From positions 6,076,001-6,140,000 of the forward strand of contig NZ_CP034279.1 in the NCBI RefSeq assembly GCF_009739905.1: a stretch of 64,000 nt of DNA, given 5' to 3'. This stretch comes from Streptomyces ficellus. GTDB taxonomy: Bacteria > Actinomycetota > Actinomycetes > Streptomycetales > Streptomycetaceae. Below, in pieces: positions 24,246-35,904 of the stretch. How positions within the stretch are numbered: position 1 is the first letter of the stretch; the number at the start of each line of letters is the position of its first letter. A program made the position numbers and the translations under genes. The notes under the pieces were generated by a model. It saw nothing but the letters and a program-made list of their open reading frames with translations. It ran no database searches and had not been told where the DNA came from.

Positions 24246-25154
24246 GTGTCCAGCACCAGCACCCCGCAGTCCCCCGAGACCGGCACCGCCCGCGTCAAGC
24301 GCGGCATGGCCGAGCAGCTCAAGGGCGGCGTGATCATGGACGTGGTCAACGCCGAGCAGGCCAAGATCGCCGAGGACGCCGGCGCCGTCGCCGTCATGGC
24401 CCTGGAGCGGGTCCCGGCCGACATCCGCAAGGACGGCGGCGTGGCCCGGATGTCCGACCCGAACATGATCGAGGAGATCATCGACGCGGTCTCCATCCCG
24501 GTCATGGCCAAGTCCCGCATCGGCCACTTCGTCGAGGCCCAGGTCCTCCAGTCGCTGGGCGTGGACTACATCGACGAGTCCGAGGTCCTCACCCCGGCCG
24601 ACGAGGTCAACCACAGCGACAAGTTCGCGTTCACGACCCCGTTCGTGTGCGGTGCCACCAACCTGGGCGAGGCGCTGCGCCGCATCGCCGAGGGCGCGGC
24701 CATGATCCGCTCCAAGGGCGAGGCCGGCACCGGCAACGTCGTCGAGGCCGTCCGCCACCTGCGCCAGATCAAGAACGAGATCGCCAAGCTGCGCGGCTTC
24801 GACAACAACGAGCTGTACGCCGCCGCCAAGGAGCTGCGCGCCCCCTACGAGCTCGTCAAGGAGGTCAGCGAGCTCGGCAAGCTGCCGGTCGTGCTGTTCT
24901 CCGCCGGTGGTGTCGCCACCCCGGCCGACGCCGCGCTGATGCGCCAGCTCGGTGCCGAGGGCGTCTTCGTCGGCTCCGGCATCTTCAAGTCCGGCGACCC
25001 GGCCAAGCGCGCCGCCGCCATCGTGAAGGCCACCACCTTCTACGACGACCCGAAGATCATCGCGGACGCCTCCCGCAACCTGGGCGAGGCCATGGTCGGC
25101 ATCAACTGCGACACCCTCCCCGAGACCGAGCGCTACGCCAACCGGGGCTGGTGA
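24246..25154 (+). CDS. pdxS: Pyridoxal 5'-phosphate synthase subunit PdxS
   Basis: PdxS is the synthase half of the R5P-dependent PLP enzyme, a dodecameric TIM barrel that uses ribose 5-phosphate, glyceraldehyde 3-phosphate and ammonia. The 302-aa sequence shows GGVIMDVVNAEQAKIAEDAGA, then MIRSKGEAGTGNVVEA with the catalytic lysine, and the C-terminal PETERYANRGW segment. The GTG start is at 24246. Its TGA overlaps the pdxT ATG by one base, and the two proteins form one complex. No MocR-type regulator gene lies nearby. Confidence 0.95.
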   Translation: MSSTSTPQSPETGTARVKRGMAEQLKGGVIMDVVNAEQAKIAEDAGAVAVMALERVPADIRKDGGVARMSDPNMIEEIIDAVSIPVMAKSRIGHFVEAQVLQSLGVDYIDESEVLTPADEVNHSDKFAFTTPFVCGATNLGEALRRIAEGAAMIRSKGEAGTGNVVEAVRHLRQIKNEIAKLRGFDNNELYAAAKELRAPYELVKEVSELGKLPVVLFSAGGVATPADAALMRQLGAEGVFVGSGIFKSGDPAKRAAAIVKATTFYDDPKIIADASRNLGEAMVGINCDTLPETERYANRGW

Positions 25155-25744
25155 TGAGCACCCCGCTCATCGGTGTCCTCGCCCTCCAGGGCGACGTACG
25201 CGAGCACCTGATCGCCCTGGCCGCGGCGGACGCCGTGGCCAGGCCGGTCCGGCGTCCCGAGGAGCTGGCCGAGGTCGACGGCCTGGTCATCCCGGGCGGC
25301 GAGTCGACCACCATCTCCAAGCTGGCCGAACTCTTCGGCCTGATGGAGCCGCTGCGCGAGCGCATCGCGGCGGGCATGCCCGTGTACGGCACGTGCGCCG
25401 GCCTGATCATGCTCGCCGACAAGATCCTCGACCCGCGTTCGGGCCAGGAGACGCTCGGCGGCATCGACATGATCGTCCGCCGTAACGCCTTCGGACGTCA
25501 GAACGAGTCCTTCGAGGCGGCCGTCGAGGTCGCCGGGGTCGAGGGCGGACCGGTGGAGGGCGTCTTCATCCGGGCGCCCTGGGTCGAGTCGGTGGGCGCC
25601 CGCGCCGAGGTCGTCGCCGAGCACGACGGTCACATCGTCGCCGTACGCCAGGGCAACGCCCTCGCCACGTCGTTCCACCCGGAACTGACCGGCGACCACC
25701 GGGTGCACGCCCTGTTCGTCGACATGGTGCGCGCGGCGGGCTGA
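25154..25744 (+). CDS. pdxT: Pyridoxal 5'-phosphate synthase glutaminase subunit PdxT
   Basis: The 196-aa class I glutamine amidotransferase feeds ammonia to PdxS. Visible are GVLALQGDVREH, the oxyanion region PGGESTTISKL, the nucleophile in GTCAGLIMLA (Cys about 79), and the His/Glu pair in SFHPELTGD near residue 173. All catalytic residues are present. Start ATG 25154, coupled through TGATG. Confidence 0.95.
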   Translation: MSTPLIGVLALQGDVREHLIALAAADAVARPVRRPEELAEVDGLVIPGGESTTISKLAELFGLMEPLRERIAAGMPVYGTCAGLIMLADKILDPRSGQETLGGIDMIVRRNAFGRQNESFEAAVEVAGVEGGPVEGVFIRAPWVESVGARAEVVAEHDGHIVAVRQGNALATSFHPELTGDHRVHALFVDMVRAAG

Positions 25745-25806
25745 CCTCGTCCCGGTAGGATCTCTGGGGTTCGTCCGGAAATTGGTTACGCGAAGGAGAC
25801 AGGCAG

Positions 25807-26559
25807 ATGTCCGGCCACTCTAAATGGGCTACGACGAAGCACAAGAAGGCCGTGATCGACGCCAAGCGCGGCAAGCTCTTCGCGAAGCTGATCAAGAACA
25901 TCGAGGTCGCGGCCCGCACCGGCGGCGGCGACCCCGACGGCAACCCCACGCTCTACGACGCCATCCAGAAGGCGAAGAAGAGCTCGGTCCCGAACAAGAA
26001 CATCGACTCCGCGGTCAAGCGCGGTGCCGGCCTGGAGGCCGGTGGCGCCGACTACGAGACGATCATGTACGAGGGTTACGGCCCCAACGGTGTCGCGGTG
26101 CTCATCGAGTGCCTCACCGACAACCGCAACCGCGCCGCCTCCGACGTCCGCGTCGCGATGACCCGCAACGGCGGTTCGATGGCCGACCCGGGCTCGGTGT
26201 CGTACCTGTTCAACCGCAAGGGCGTGGTGATCGTCCCCAAGGGTGAGCTGTCCGAGGACGACGTCCTGGGGGCGGTCCTGGACGCGGGCGCCGAGGAGGT
26301 CAACGACCTCGGTGAGAGCTTCGAGGTCCTCAGCGAGGCCACCGACCTGGTCGCGGTCCGCACCGCCCTCCAGGAGGCCGGCATCGACTACGACTCGGCG
26401 GACGCCAACTTCGTCCCGACCATGCAGGTCGAGCTGGACGAGGACGGCGCGCGCAAGATCTTCAAGCTGATCGACGCGCTGGAGGACAGCGACGACGTGC
26501 AGAACGTCTTCGCCAACTTCGACGTCTCCGACGACGTCATGGCGAAGGTCGACGCCTGA
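25807..26559 (+). CDS. YebC/PmpR family (TACO1) protein
   Basis: The 250-aa three-domain YebC protein begins MSGHSKWATTKHKKAVIDAKRG, the standard family start. The family was annotated as a transcription regulator, but YebC members are now tied to ribosome function and relief of stalling at difficult peptide motifs; which role applies here cannot be read. GGAG precedes the ATG, and TAGGAT at 25757-25762 may be the -10. It stands directly upstream of ruvCAB, a common bacterial order, but a strong hairpin separates them. Confidence 0.9.
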   Translation: MSGHSKWATTKHKKAVIDAKRGKLFAKLIKNIEVAARTGGGDPDGNPTLYDAIQKAKKSSVPNKNIDSAVKRGAGLEAGGADYETIMYEGYGPNGVAVLIECLTDNRNRAASDVRVAMTRNGGSMADPGSVSYLFNRKGVVIVPKGELSEDDVLGAVLDAGAEEVNDLGESFEVLSEATDLVAVRTALQEAGIDYDSADANFVPTMQVELDEDGARKIFKLIDALEDSDDVQNVFANFDVSDDVMAKVDA

Positions 26560-26571
26560 CCCACGCGACAT

Positions 26572-26609
26572 GGCGGGCCGGCAGGGGACACACCCCCTGC
26601 CGGCCCGCC
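26572..26609. terminator. Terminator between yebC and ruvC
   Basis: Perfect 16-bp GC-rich stem with a 6-nt loop, 13 nt after the yebC stop. It implies that ruvC has its own promoter; GATAGCCT at 26628-26635 could supply the -10. Confidence 0.8.
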
Positions 26610-26665
26610 GCGTTGTCAGTGCCACCCGATAGCCTGCACAAACAGTTGAGCGAAGGAGGGGTGGC

Positions 26666-27199
26666 GTGCGCGTCCTCGGGGTGGACCCGGGCCTGACCCG
26701 GTGCGGAGTCGGCGTCGTCGAAGGCGTCGCCGGGCGCCCGTTGACCATGCTCGGCGTGGGTGTCGTCCGCACACCGGCCGACGCGGAGACGGGACCGCGC
26801 CTCGTCGCCATCGAGCAGGGCATCGAGCACTGGCTGGACGAGCACCGGCCCGGACTGGTCGCGGTGGAGCGGGTGTTCAGCCAGCACAATGTGCGGACGG
26901 TGATGGGCACCGCCCAGGCCAGCGCGGTCGCCATCCTGTGCGCCTCCCGGCGCGGGATCCCCGTCGCGCTGCACACGCCGAGCGAGGTGAAGGCCGCCGT
27001 CACCGGCAGCGGTCGCGCCGACAAGGCCCAGGTCGGGGCGATGGTCACCCGGCTGCTCCGGCTCTCCGCCCCGCCGAAACCGGCCGACGCCGCCGACGCC
27101 CTCGCCCTCGCCATCTGCCACATCTGGCGGGCCCCCGCCCAGAACCGGCTCCAGCAGGCCGTCGCCGCACAACGAGCCATGAAAGGCCGAACCGCATGA
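26666..27199 (+). CDS. ruvC: Holliday junction endonuclease RuvC
   Basis: RuvC cuts Holliday junctions at the end of recombinational repair as part of the RuvABC resolvasome. The 177-aa RNase H-like protein has the acidic catalytic residues in LGVDPG (D7), AVERVF (E) and the C-terminal DAADALALA pair. GTG 26666 has GAAGGAGG upstream. It overlaps ruvA by ATGA. Confidence 0.95.
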   Translation: MRVLGVDPGLTRCGVGVVEGVAGRPLTMLGVGVVRTPADAETGPRLVAIEQGIEHWLDEHRPGLVAVERVFSQHNVRTVMGTAQASAVAILCASRRGIPVALHTPSEVKAAVTGSGRADKAQVGAMVTRLLRLSAPPKPADAADALALAICHIWRAPAQNRLQQAVAAQRAMKGRTA

Positions 27200-27813
27200 T
27201 CGCCTTCGTGAGCGGCCCCGTCGCCGCGCTCGCCCCGACCACCGCCGTCATCGAGGTCGGCGGCGTCGGCATGGCCGTCCAGTGCGCGCCGAACACCCTG
27301 TCCGGGCTGAGGGTCGGTCAGGAAGCCCGGCTGGCCACGTCCTTGGTCGTACGGGAGGACTCGCTGACCCTGTACGGCTTCGCCGACGACGACGAGCGGC
27401 AGGTATTCGAGCTCCTGCAGACCGCCAGCGGGGTCGGGCCCCGGCTGGCCCAGGCCATGCTCGCGGTGCACACCCCCGACGCGCTGCGCGTCGCGGTGGC
27501 CTCCGGCGACGAGAAGGCGCTCACCGCGGTGCCGGGCATCGGCAAGAAGGGCGCGCAAAAGCTGCTGCTCGAACTGAAGGACAGGCTCGGCGAGCCCGTC
27601 GGCGCCCACATCGGCAGGCAGGGGATCGGCACCGCGGTCACCGCGTCCTGGCGCGACCAGCTGCACGCCGCGCTGATCGGCCTCGGGTACGCCACGCGCG
27701 AGGCGGACGAGGCGGTGGCCGCCGTCACCCCGCAGGCCGAGGCGGCGGGCGCCGAGCCGCAGGTCGGCCCCCTCCTCAAAGCCGCCCTCCAGACCCTGAA
27801 CCGCACCCGGTGA
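27196..27813 (+). CDS. ruvA: Holliday junction branch migration protein RuvA
   Basis: RuvA binds four-way junctions as a tetramer and loads RuvB. The 205 aa show an N-terminal OB fold (MIAFVSGPVAALAPTTAVIEVGGVG), tandem helix-hairpin-helix motifs (ASGVGPRLAQAML and VPGIGKKGAQKLLLELK) and a C-terminal RuvB-binding domain after a linker (about 145-205). Translationally coupled to ruvC. Confidence 0.95.
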   Translation: MIAFVSGPVAALAPTTAVIEVGGVGMAVQCAPNTLSGLRVGQEARLATSLVVREDSLTLYGFADDDERQVFELLQTASGVGPRLAQAMLAVHTPDALRVAVASGDEKALTAVPGIGKKGAQKLLLELKDRLGEPVGAHIGRQGIGTAVTASWRDQLHAALIGLGYATREADEAVAAVTPQAEAAGAEPQVGPLLKAALQTLNRTR

Positions 27814-27910
27814 CCCCGCCGCCCGTGGCCCGCCCCAGCGCGGGGCGCCGGGGTCCGGCAGCAGACCACCCGCGCGGCTCCGCCGCCACGACCACGCGAG
27901 GCCTCCCGCA

Positions 27911-28984
27911 GTGAACGCGTACGACGACACCACCAGCACACCGGCCGCCGACCGGCTCGTCGGGGCGTCCGCCGACGGGGAGGACCAGGCCGTCGAGGCG
28001 GCCCTGCGCCCCAAGTCGCTCGACGAGTTCGTCGGCCAGGAGCGGGTCCGCGAGCAGCTGGACCTGGTCCTCAAGGCCGCCCTGGCGCGCGGCGCCACCG
28101 CCGACCACGTCCTGCTGTCCGGCGCCCCCGGCCTCGGCAAGACCACCCTGTCCATGATCATCGCGGCGGAGATGGGCGCGCCCATCCGCATCACCTCCGG
28201 CCCCGCCATCCAGCACGCCGGGGACCTCGCCGCGATCCTCTCGTCCCTCCAGGAGGGAGAGGTCCTCTTCCTCGACGAGATCCACCGGATGTCCCGGCCC
28301 GCCGAGGAAATGCTGTACATGGCGATGGAGGACTTCCGTGTCGACGTCATCGTCGGCAAGGGCCCCGGCGCCACCGCCATCCCGCTGGAGCTGCCGCCCT
28401 TCACCCTCGTCGGCGCCACCACCCGCGCCGGCCTCCTGCCGCCCCCGCTGCGTGACCGGTTCGGCTTCACCGCGCACATGGAGTTCTACGCCCCGGCCGA
28501 GCTGGAGCGGGTCATCCACCGCTCCGCCCAGCTCCTCGACGTCGGGATCGAGACCGACGGCGCCGCCGAGATCGCCGGGCGCTCCCGGGGCACGCCCCGT
28601 ATCGCCAACCGCCTGCTGCGCCGCGTCCGCGACTACGCGCAGGTCAAGGCCGACGGCCTGATCACCCGGGACATCGCCGCCACCGCCCTCAAGGTGTACG
28701 AGGTGGACGAGCGGGGCCTGGACCGGCTGGACCGGGCGGTGCTCGGAGCCCTGCTGAAGCTCTTCGGCGGCGGGCCGGTCGGCCTGTCGACCCTCGCCGT
28801 CGCGGTGGGGGAGGAGCGCGAGACGGTCGAGGAGGTGGCCGAGCCGTTCCTCGTCAGGGAGGGCCTGCTGGCCCGCACGCCCCGTGGCCGGGTCGCCACA
28901 CCCGCCGCATGGGCGCATCTCGGCCTCGTACCGCCGCAGGCGGGAGGCCCGGGAAGCGGACAACAGGGTCTCTTCGGGGCGTGA
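27911..28984 (+). CDS. ruvB: Holliday junction branch migration ATPase RuvB
   Basis: RuvB is the hexameric AAA+ motor that drives branch migration. The 357 aa include Walker A SGAPGLGKTT (about 73-82), Walker B VLFLDEIHR, sensor GATTRAG and a winged-helix C-terminal domain with TPRGRVATPAAWAHLG. The GTG start follows a 97-bp gap that holds no visible gene. Confidence 0.95.
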   Translation: MNAYDDTTSTPAADRLVGASADGEDQAVEAALRPKSLDEFVGQERVREQLDLVLKAALARGATADHVLLSGAPGLGKTTLSMIIAAEMGAPIRITSGPAIQHAGDLAAILSSLQEGEVLFLDEIHRMSRPAEEMLYMAMEDFRVDVIVGKGPGATAIPLELPPFTLVGATTRAGLLPPPLRDRFGFTAHMEFYAPAELERVIHRSAQLLDVGIETDGAAEIAGRSRGTPRIANRLLRRVRDYAQVKADGLITRDIAATALKVYEVDERGLDRLDRAVLGALLKLFGGGPVGLSTLAVAVGEERETVEEVAEPFLVREGLLARTPRGRVATPAAWAHLGLVPPQAGGPGSGQQGLFGA

Positions 28985-29031
28985 CGGCGAGGAGACTCGC
29001 CGGGCCAGGAACCGCGGTGCCATGCTGGGCG

Positions 29032-29061
29032 TTGTTCCATTGATGCGGACTCGCCTAGACT
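29032..29061 (+). promoter_or_regulatory. Promoter upstream of yajC-secDF
   Basis: -35 TTGTTC (29032-29037), -10 TAGACT (29056-29061), spacing 18 bp. Predicted start near 29068 gives an 80-nt leader before yajC, so export genes can be expressed independently of ruvB. Confidence 0.6.
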
Positions 29062-29149
29062 CCGCCGATGCCGACCCTTGCGGGCGGCGTACCCACCCCC
29101 GAAGATCAGGCCGCGGTTCCCCGCGACCGTGCGAAGGATTTGTCGTCCC

Positions 29150-29620
29150 GTGAGTATCGTGACTCTCCTGCCGTTCATCGTCCTCATCGGGGCCATGTTC
29201 CTGATGACCCGCTCTGCGAAGAAGAAGCAGCAGCAGGCGGTGGAAATGCGCAACCAGATGCAGCCCGGAACCGGCGTACGGACGATCGGGGGGATGTACG
29301 CCACCGTCAAGGAGGTCGGCGACGACACGGTTCTCCTGGAGGTCGCTCCAGGGGTCCACGCCGTGTACGCCAAGAACGCCGTCGGCGCCGTCCTCGACGA
29401 CGAGGAGTACAACCGCATCGTCCACGGTGACGGTGACCTGAAGACCGACGCCCCCGTCGTGCCGGACGACGCCTCCTCGCTCACCGCGGAGGACGCCGTC
29501 GTGGCCGACGACGCGAAGATCGACCTGGGCAAGAAGGACGCGGCCGAGGGCGAGACCGCTCCCGAGGCCAAGGACGCCAAGGCCGACGAGAAGAGCGACG
29601 GCGACACCGACGCGAAGTAA
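29150..29620 (+). CDS. yajC: Preprotein translocase accessory subunit YajC
   Basis: The 156-aa protein starts at GTG 29150 (AAGGA upstream). It has a single N-terminal membrane helix (LLPFIVLIGAMFLMTRSAKKKQQ), then the conserved YajC domain (GTGVRTIGGMYATVKEVGDDTVLLEVAPGV). An acidic tail rich in Asp, Glu, Ala and Lys (about 95-156) is longer than in E. coli YajC and typical of actinobacteria. YajC associates with SecD and SecF, encoded next. The longer frame upstream was rejected since it begins within the promoter leader. Confidence 0.9.
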   Translation: MSIVTLLPFIVLIGAMFLMTRSAKKKQQQAVEMRNQMQPGTGVRTIGGMYATVKEVGDDTVLLEVAPGVHAVYAKNAVGAVLDDEEYNRIVHGDGDLKTDAPVVPDDASSLTAEDAVVADDAKIDLGKKDAAEGETAPEAKDAKADEKSDGDTDAK

Positions 29621-29629
29621 GGCCAGCTG

Positions 29630-29664
29630 ACGGACCGCGTCGCCCACCGGCGTACGCGGTCCGT
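29630..29664 (+). terminator. Hairpin between yajC and secD
   Basis: 11-bp perfect stem (ACGGACCGCGT and complement) with a 13-nt loop, 9 nt after the yajC stop. It may partly attenuate secDF expression or stabilise the upstream message. Confidence 0.55.
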
Positions 29665-29759
29665 TCGTGCCGACACACGCGGGGGATTCCCCACACCACT
29701 TCGTGGCCGCCCCGACGCATACCCGGCGTAGCGGCGGTTGGACAGGGAGAAACGAGAAG

Positions 29760-31508
29760 GTGGCAGCACCCAAGAAGGGCCGAGGCCCGGCGACGGGGGG
29801 GCAGGGCAAGCCGGGGCGCACCCTGGCCCTGATCCTGATCGCCATCGGCGCCTTGATCGGAGGGATGTTCTGGTCGGGCGACACCACCCCGCGCCTGGGC
29901 ATCGACCTCGCCGGTGGTACGAGCATCACGCTCCGCGCCGAGAACCAGCCCGGCAAGCCGGACTCCATCAACAACACCAACATGCAGACGGCGATTGGCA
30001 TCATCGAACGCCGTGTCAATGGTCTGGGTGTCTCGGAGTCCGAGGTTCAGCAGCAGGGCGAGCGGCACATCATCGTCAACATCCCGAGGGCGACCGACTC
30101 CGAGAAGGCCCAGAAGCAGGTCGGCACCACCGCCGAGCTGTACTTCCGCCCGGTCCTGGCCGTCACCGGCAGCGCGCCGCTCCCCGAGCCGTCCACGGGC
30201 ACCTCGCCGAGTGCCAAGCCGAGCGCCAAGCCCGGTGACAAGGCCTCGTCGACGCCCTCGCCCAAGGCGAGCGCCACCACCCAGGGCCGTGCCGTCCCCG
30301 AGGCCCTGAAGAAGGACGAGTCGCCGAGCCCCAAGGCGAGCACCCCCGAGAAGCCGGCCGCCACGCCGGCCCCGCAGCCCTCCGCCTCCGGCGCGGCTGC
30401 CGTCGCCGCGCTGGAGAAGCAGTTCACCGCGCTGGACTGCACGCCGAAGAAGGGCACCAAGGAGGTGCCCAACCCGGCGCAGAACGCCGACCCGGCCAAG
30501 CCGACCGTGGCCTGTGGCACCGAGGGTGACGCCAAGTACATCCTCGGCCCGGCCGAGGTCGCGGGCACCGACGTCGACGAGGCCCAGGGCGTCCTCGACC
30601 CGCAGCGTGGCCGGTGGATCGTCCAGCTCGGCTTCACCGACGCGGGCACCAAGAAGTTCGCGGCCACCACCGGCAAGCTCGCAAGCCAGGTCCAGCCGCA
30701 GAACCAGTTCGCGATCACCCTCGACGGCCAGGTCGTCTCCGCCCCGTCGGTGAGCAGCGCCATCGGCGGCGGCAGCGCCGAGATCTCCGGCAGCTTCGAC
30801 CAGGCGTCGGCCACCGATCTCGCGAACATCCTGTCCTACGGCGCGCTTCCCCTCTCGTTCGAGCAGGAGAGCGTCACCACCGTCACCGCCGCGCTCGGCG
30901 GTGAGCAGCTCAAGGCCGGTCTCATCGCGGGCGCCATCGGCCTCGCGCTGGTCGTGATCTACCTGGTCGTCTACTACCGCGGCCTGTCGATCATCGCCCT
31001 CCTCAGCCTCCTGGTCTCGGCGGTCCTCACCTACGCCCTGATGTCACTGCTCGGTCCGGCCATCGGCTTCGCGCTGAACCTGCCGGCCGTCTGTGGTGCG
31101 ATCGTGGCCATCGGCATCACCGCGGACTCCTTCATCGTGTACTTCGAACGCGTACGGGACGAGATCCGCGAGGGCCGCACCCTGCGGCCCGCCGTCGAGC
31201 GGGGCTGGCCCCGCGCGCGGCGCACCATCCTCGTCTCCGACTTCGTGTCGTTCCTCGCCGCCGCGGTGCTGTTCATCGTGACCGTCGGCAAGGTGCAGGG
31301 CTTCGCGTTCACGCTGGGTCTGACGACCCTCCTCGACGTGGTCGTGGTGTTCTTCTTCACCAAGCCGCTGATGACGCTGATGGCCCGTACGAAGTTCTTC
31401 AGCAGCGGCCACCCCTGGTCCGGTCTGGACCCCAAGCGGCTGGGAGCCAAGCCCCCGCTGCGCCGCTCGCGGCGTGTCTCCGCCACCACCGAACCGAAGG
31501 AGGCGTGA
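29760..31508 (+). CDS. secD: Protein translocase subunit SecD
   Basis: SecD is the RND-type membrane subunit that uses proton motive force to complete export. The 582 aa have a first membrane helix (about 21-38), the D1 motif LGIDLAGGTSITLRAE, a periplasmic P1 domain and five C-terminal membrane helices with the GITADSFIVYFERVRDE motif. Residues about 138-211 are a Pro/Ser/Ala/Lys-rich insertion inside P1 with repeats such as SAKPSAKPGD, common in Streptomyces SecD. GTG 29760 follows GGGAGAAACGAGAAG. Confidence 0.94.
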   Translation: MAAPKKGRGPATGGQGKPGRTLALILIAIGALIGGMFWSGDTTPRLGIDLAGGTSITLRAENQPGKPDSINNTNMQTAIGIIERRVNGLGVSESEVQQQGERHIIVNIPRATDSEKAQKQVGTTAELYFRPVLAVTGSAPLPEPSTGTSPSAKPSAKPGDKASSTPSPKASATTQGRAVPEALKKDESPSPKASTPEKPAATPAPQPSASGAAAVAALEKQFTALDCTPKKGTKEVPNPAQNADPAKPTVACGTEGDAKYILGPAEVAGTDVDEAQGVLDPQRGRWIVQLGFTDAGTKKFAATTGKLASQVQPQNQFAITLDGQVVSAPSVSSAIGGGSAEISGSFDQASATDLANILSYGALPLSFEQESVTTVTAALGGEQLKAGLIAGAIGLALVVIYLVVYYRGLSIIALLSLLVSAVLTYALMSLLGPAIGFALNLPAVCGAIVAIGITADSFIVYFERVRDEIREGRTLRPAVERGWPRARRTILVSDFVSFLAAAVLFIVTVGKVQGFAFTLGLTTLLDVVVVFFFTKPLMTLMARTKFFSSGHPWSGLDPKRLGAKPPLRRSRRVSATTEPKEA

Positions 31509-31509
31509 G

Positions 31510-32625
31510 ATGTCACGACTCGGCAGCCTGGGCGCGCGCCTGTACCGCGGTGAGGTCGGGTACGACTTCGTCGGCAAGCGGATGCTCTGGTACGGCGTCT
31601 CCATCCTGATCACCATCACGGCCGTCGTCGGCCTGGCGGTGCAGGGTCTCAACATGGGCATCGAGTTCAAGGGCGGCGTGGTCGTCACGACGCCCAAGCT
31701 CTCGGTGTCCACCGAGGAGGCGCGGGACACCGCGGAGGAGATCTCCGGGCACATCCCGATCGTCCAGGAGCTCGGCAGCGGTGGCCTGCGCATCCAGATC
31801 AGCGATGTGTCCACCTCGGAGTCCAACAAGATCAAGACCGAGCTGGCGTCCGACCTCGGCGTCGCCACCAACGACCTGAACGTCGACGTCGTCGGCCCGA
31901 GCTGGGGCGAGCAGATCGCCAACAAGGCCTGGATGGGCCTCGGCATCTTCATGGTCCTGGTGGTGGTCTACCTCGCCATCGCCTTCGAGTGGCGCATGGC
32001 CGTCGCCGCGCTGATCGCGCTGATCCATGACCTGACCATCACCGTCGGCATCTACGCCCTGGTGGGCTTCGAGGTCACCCCGGGCACCGTGATCGGTCTG
32101 CTGACCATCCTCGGATACTCCCTCTACGACACCGTCGTCGTCTTCGACGGTCTGAAGGAGGCGTCGAAGGACATCACCAAGCAGACCCGCTGGACGTACA
32201 GCGAGATCGCCAACCGCAGCCTCAACGGCACCCTGGTCCGCTCCATCAACACCACGGTCGTGGCGCTGCTGCCGGTGGCCGGCCTGCTGTTCATCGGTGG
32301 TGGCTTCCTCGGCGCCGGCATGCTCAACGACATCTCGCTGTCGCTGTTCGTGGGCCTCGCGGCCGGTGCGTACTCGTCGATCTTCATCGCCACGCCGCTC
32401 GTCGCCGACCTGAAGGAACGCGACCCGCAGATGAAGGCGCTGAAGAAGCGGGTCCTGGCCAAGCGTGCCCAGGCCATGCAGAAGGGCGAGCCCACGGAGG
32501 CGGAGGAGGCCGAGGCGGCCGAGGCCGCCGGAGCCTTCGACGCCGAGCCCGAGGACGCCGCCCCCGCGGGCGCCGTCGTCGGCCAGCGCCGCCAGCCCAC
32601 CCGCGGGCGGGGCAAGCGCCGATGA
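31510..32625 (+). CDS. secF: Protein translocase subunit SecF
   Basis: SecF is the partner of SecD. The 371 aa hold six membrane helices with the family motifs GIEFKGGVVV (about 50-60) and GYSLYDTVVVFDGLKE (about 200-215). A long charged, Glu/Ala-rich C-terminal tail (about 320-371) ends RGRGKRR. ATG 31510 is 1 nt beyond the secD stop. Its stop overlaps apt by ATGA. Confidence 0.95.
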   Translation: MSRLGSLGARLYRGEVGYDFVGKRMLWYGVSILITITAVVGLAVQGLNMGIEFKGGVVVTTPKLSVSTEEARDTAEEISGHIPIVQELGSGGLRIQISDVSTSESNKIKTELASDLGVATNDLNVDVVGPSWGEQIANKAWMGLGIFMVLVVVYLAIAFEWRMAVAALIALIHDLTITVGIYALVGFEVTPGTVIGLLTILGYSLYDTVVVFDGLKEASKDITKQTRWTYSEIANRSLNGTLVRSINTTVVALLPVAGLLFIGGGFLGAGMLNDISLSLFVGLAAGAYSSIFIATPLVADLKERDPQMKALKKRVLAKRAQAMQKGEPTEAEEAEAAEAAGAFDAEPEDAAPAGAVVGQRRQPTRGRGKRR

Positions 32626-33164
32626 CGGTCACCACGCGGGAGCTCCTGCTCAGCCGCATCCGGGACGTCGCGGACTACCCGATCCCCGGCGTGACGTTCA
32701 AGGACATCACGCCGCTGCTGGCGGATCCGGAGGCGTTCACCGCCCTCACCGGGGCGCTGGCCGAGCTGTGCGTACGGCACGGGGCGACCAAGATCGTCGG
32801 CCTGGAGGCGCGCGGGTTCATCCTCGCCGCTCCGGTCGCCGTCACCGCGAAGCTGGGCTTCGTCCCGGTGCGCAAGGCGGGCAAGCTCCCCGGGGCGACG
32901 CTCAGCCAGGCGTACGAGCTGGAGTACGGCACCGCCGAGATCGAGGTGCACGCCGAGGACCTGCTCCCCGGCGACCGCGTCATGGTCATCGACGACGTCC
33001 TCGCCACCGGCGGCACCGCCGAGGCCTCCCTGGAGCTGATCCGGCGGGCCGGCGCGGACGTCGCGGGCGTCGCCGTGCTCATGGAGCTGGGTTTCCTCGG
33101 CGGCCGCGCCCGCCTGGAGCCCGCCCTGGCCGGCGCCCCGCTGGAGGCGCTGATCACGCTCTGA
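32622..33164 (+). CDS. apt: Adenine phosphoribosyltransferase
   Basis: Apt makes AMP from adenine and PRPP (purine salvage). The 180-aa type I phosphoribosyltransferase has the PRPP motif VMVIDDVLATGGTA (about 122-135) and the adenine-recognition FKDITPLL segment. Coupled to secF by overlap and followed by relA, an order well known in actinobacteria and other bacteria; purine salvage and (p)ppGpp metabolism share GTP/ATP pools. Confidence 0.95.
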   Translation: MTVTTRELLLSRIRDVADYPIPGVTFKDITPLLADPEAFTALTGALAELCVRHGATKIVGLEARGFILAAPVAVTAKLGFVPVRKAGKLPGATLSQAYELEYGTAEIEVHAEDLLPGDRVMVIDDVLATGGTAEASLELIRRAGADVAGVAVLMELGFLGGRARLEPALAGAPLEALITL

Positions 33165-33185
33165 CCAGGGCGCACACGGTCGAGG

Positions 33186-33215
33186 AACGGGCATCCGGAA
33201 CACCGGGTGCCCGTT
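33186..33215. terminator. Terminator after apt
   Basis: 13-bp stem with one G-T wobble, 4-nt loop (AACA), and a short T run. It separates apt from relA, so relA has its own promoter. Confidence 0.7.
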
Positions 33216-33353
33216 TCGCGCTGTCGCCCCCCGGCCGCCGGTGCCCCGCGCCCGGAGCGCCTCGCCCCGTCCCGGGGCGAGTGGTTCGCCCGAGGTCAGT
33301 ACCATGGGATTCCGGGCCTGACCGGGGGACCCGGACCCGCACGAGGAGCGCTC

Positions 33354-35846
<2,493 letters not shown>

Positions 35847-35850
35847 CGAC

Positions 35851-35894
35851 GCACGACGAAGGGGCCTCCCCGAGGGGAGGCCCCTTCGTCGTGC
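35851..35894. terminator. Bidirectional terminator between relA and the DUF349 gene
   Basis: Near-perfect 21-bp inverted repeat with minimal loop, 5 nt after relA and 11 nt before the stop of the convergent gene. Confidence 0.85.
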
Positions 35895-35904
35895 CTGGCG
35901 GGGA

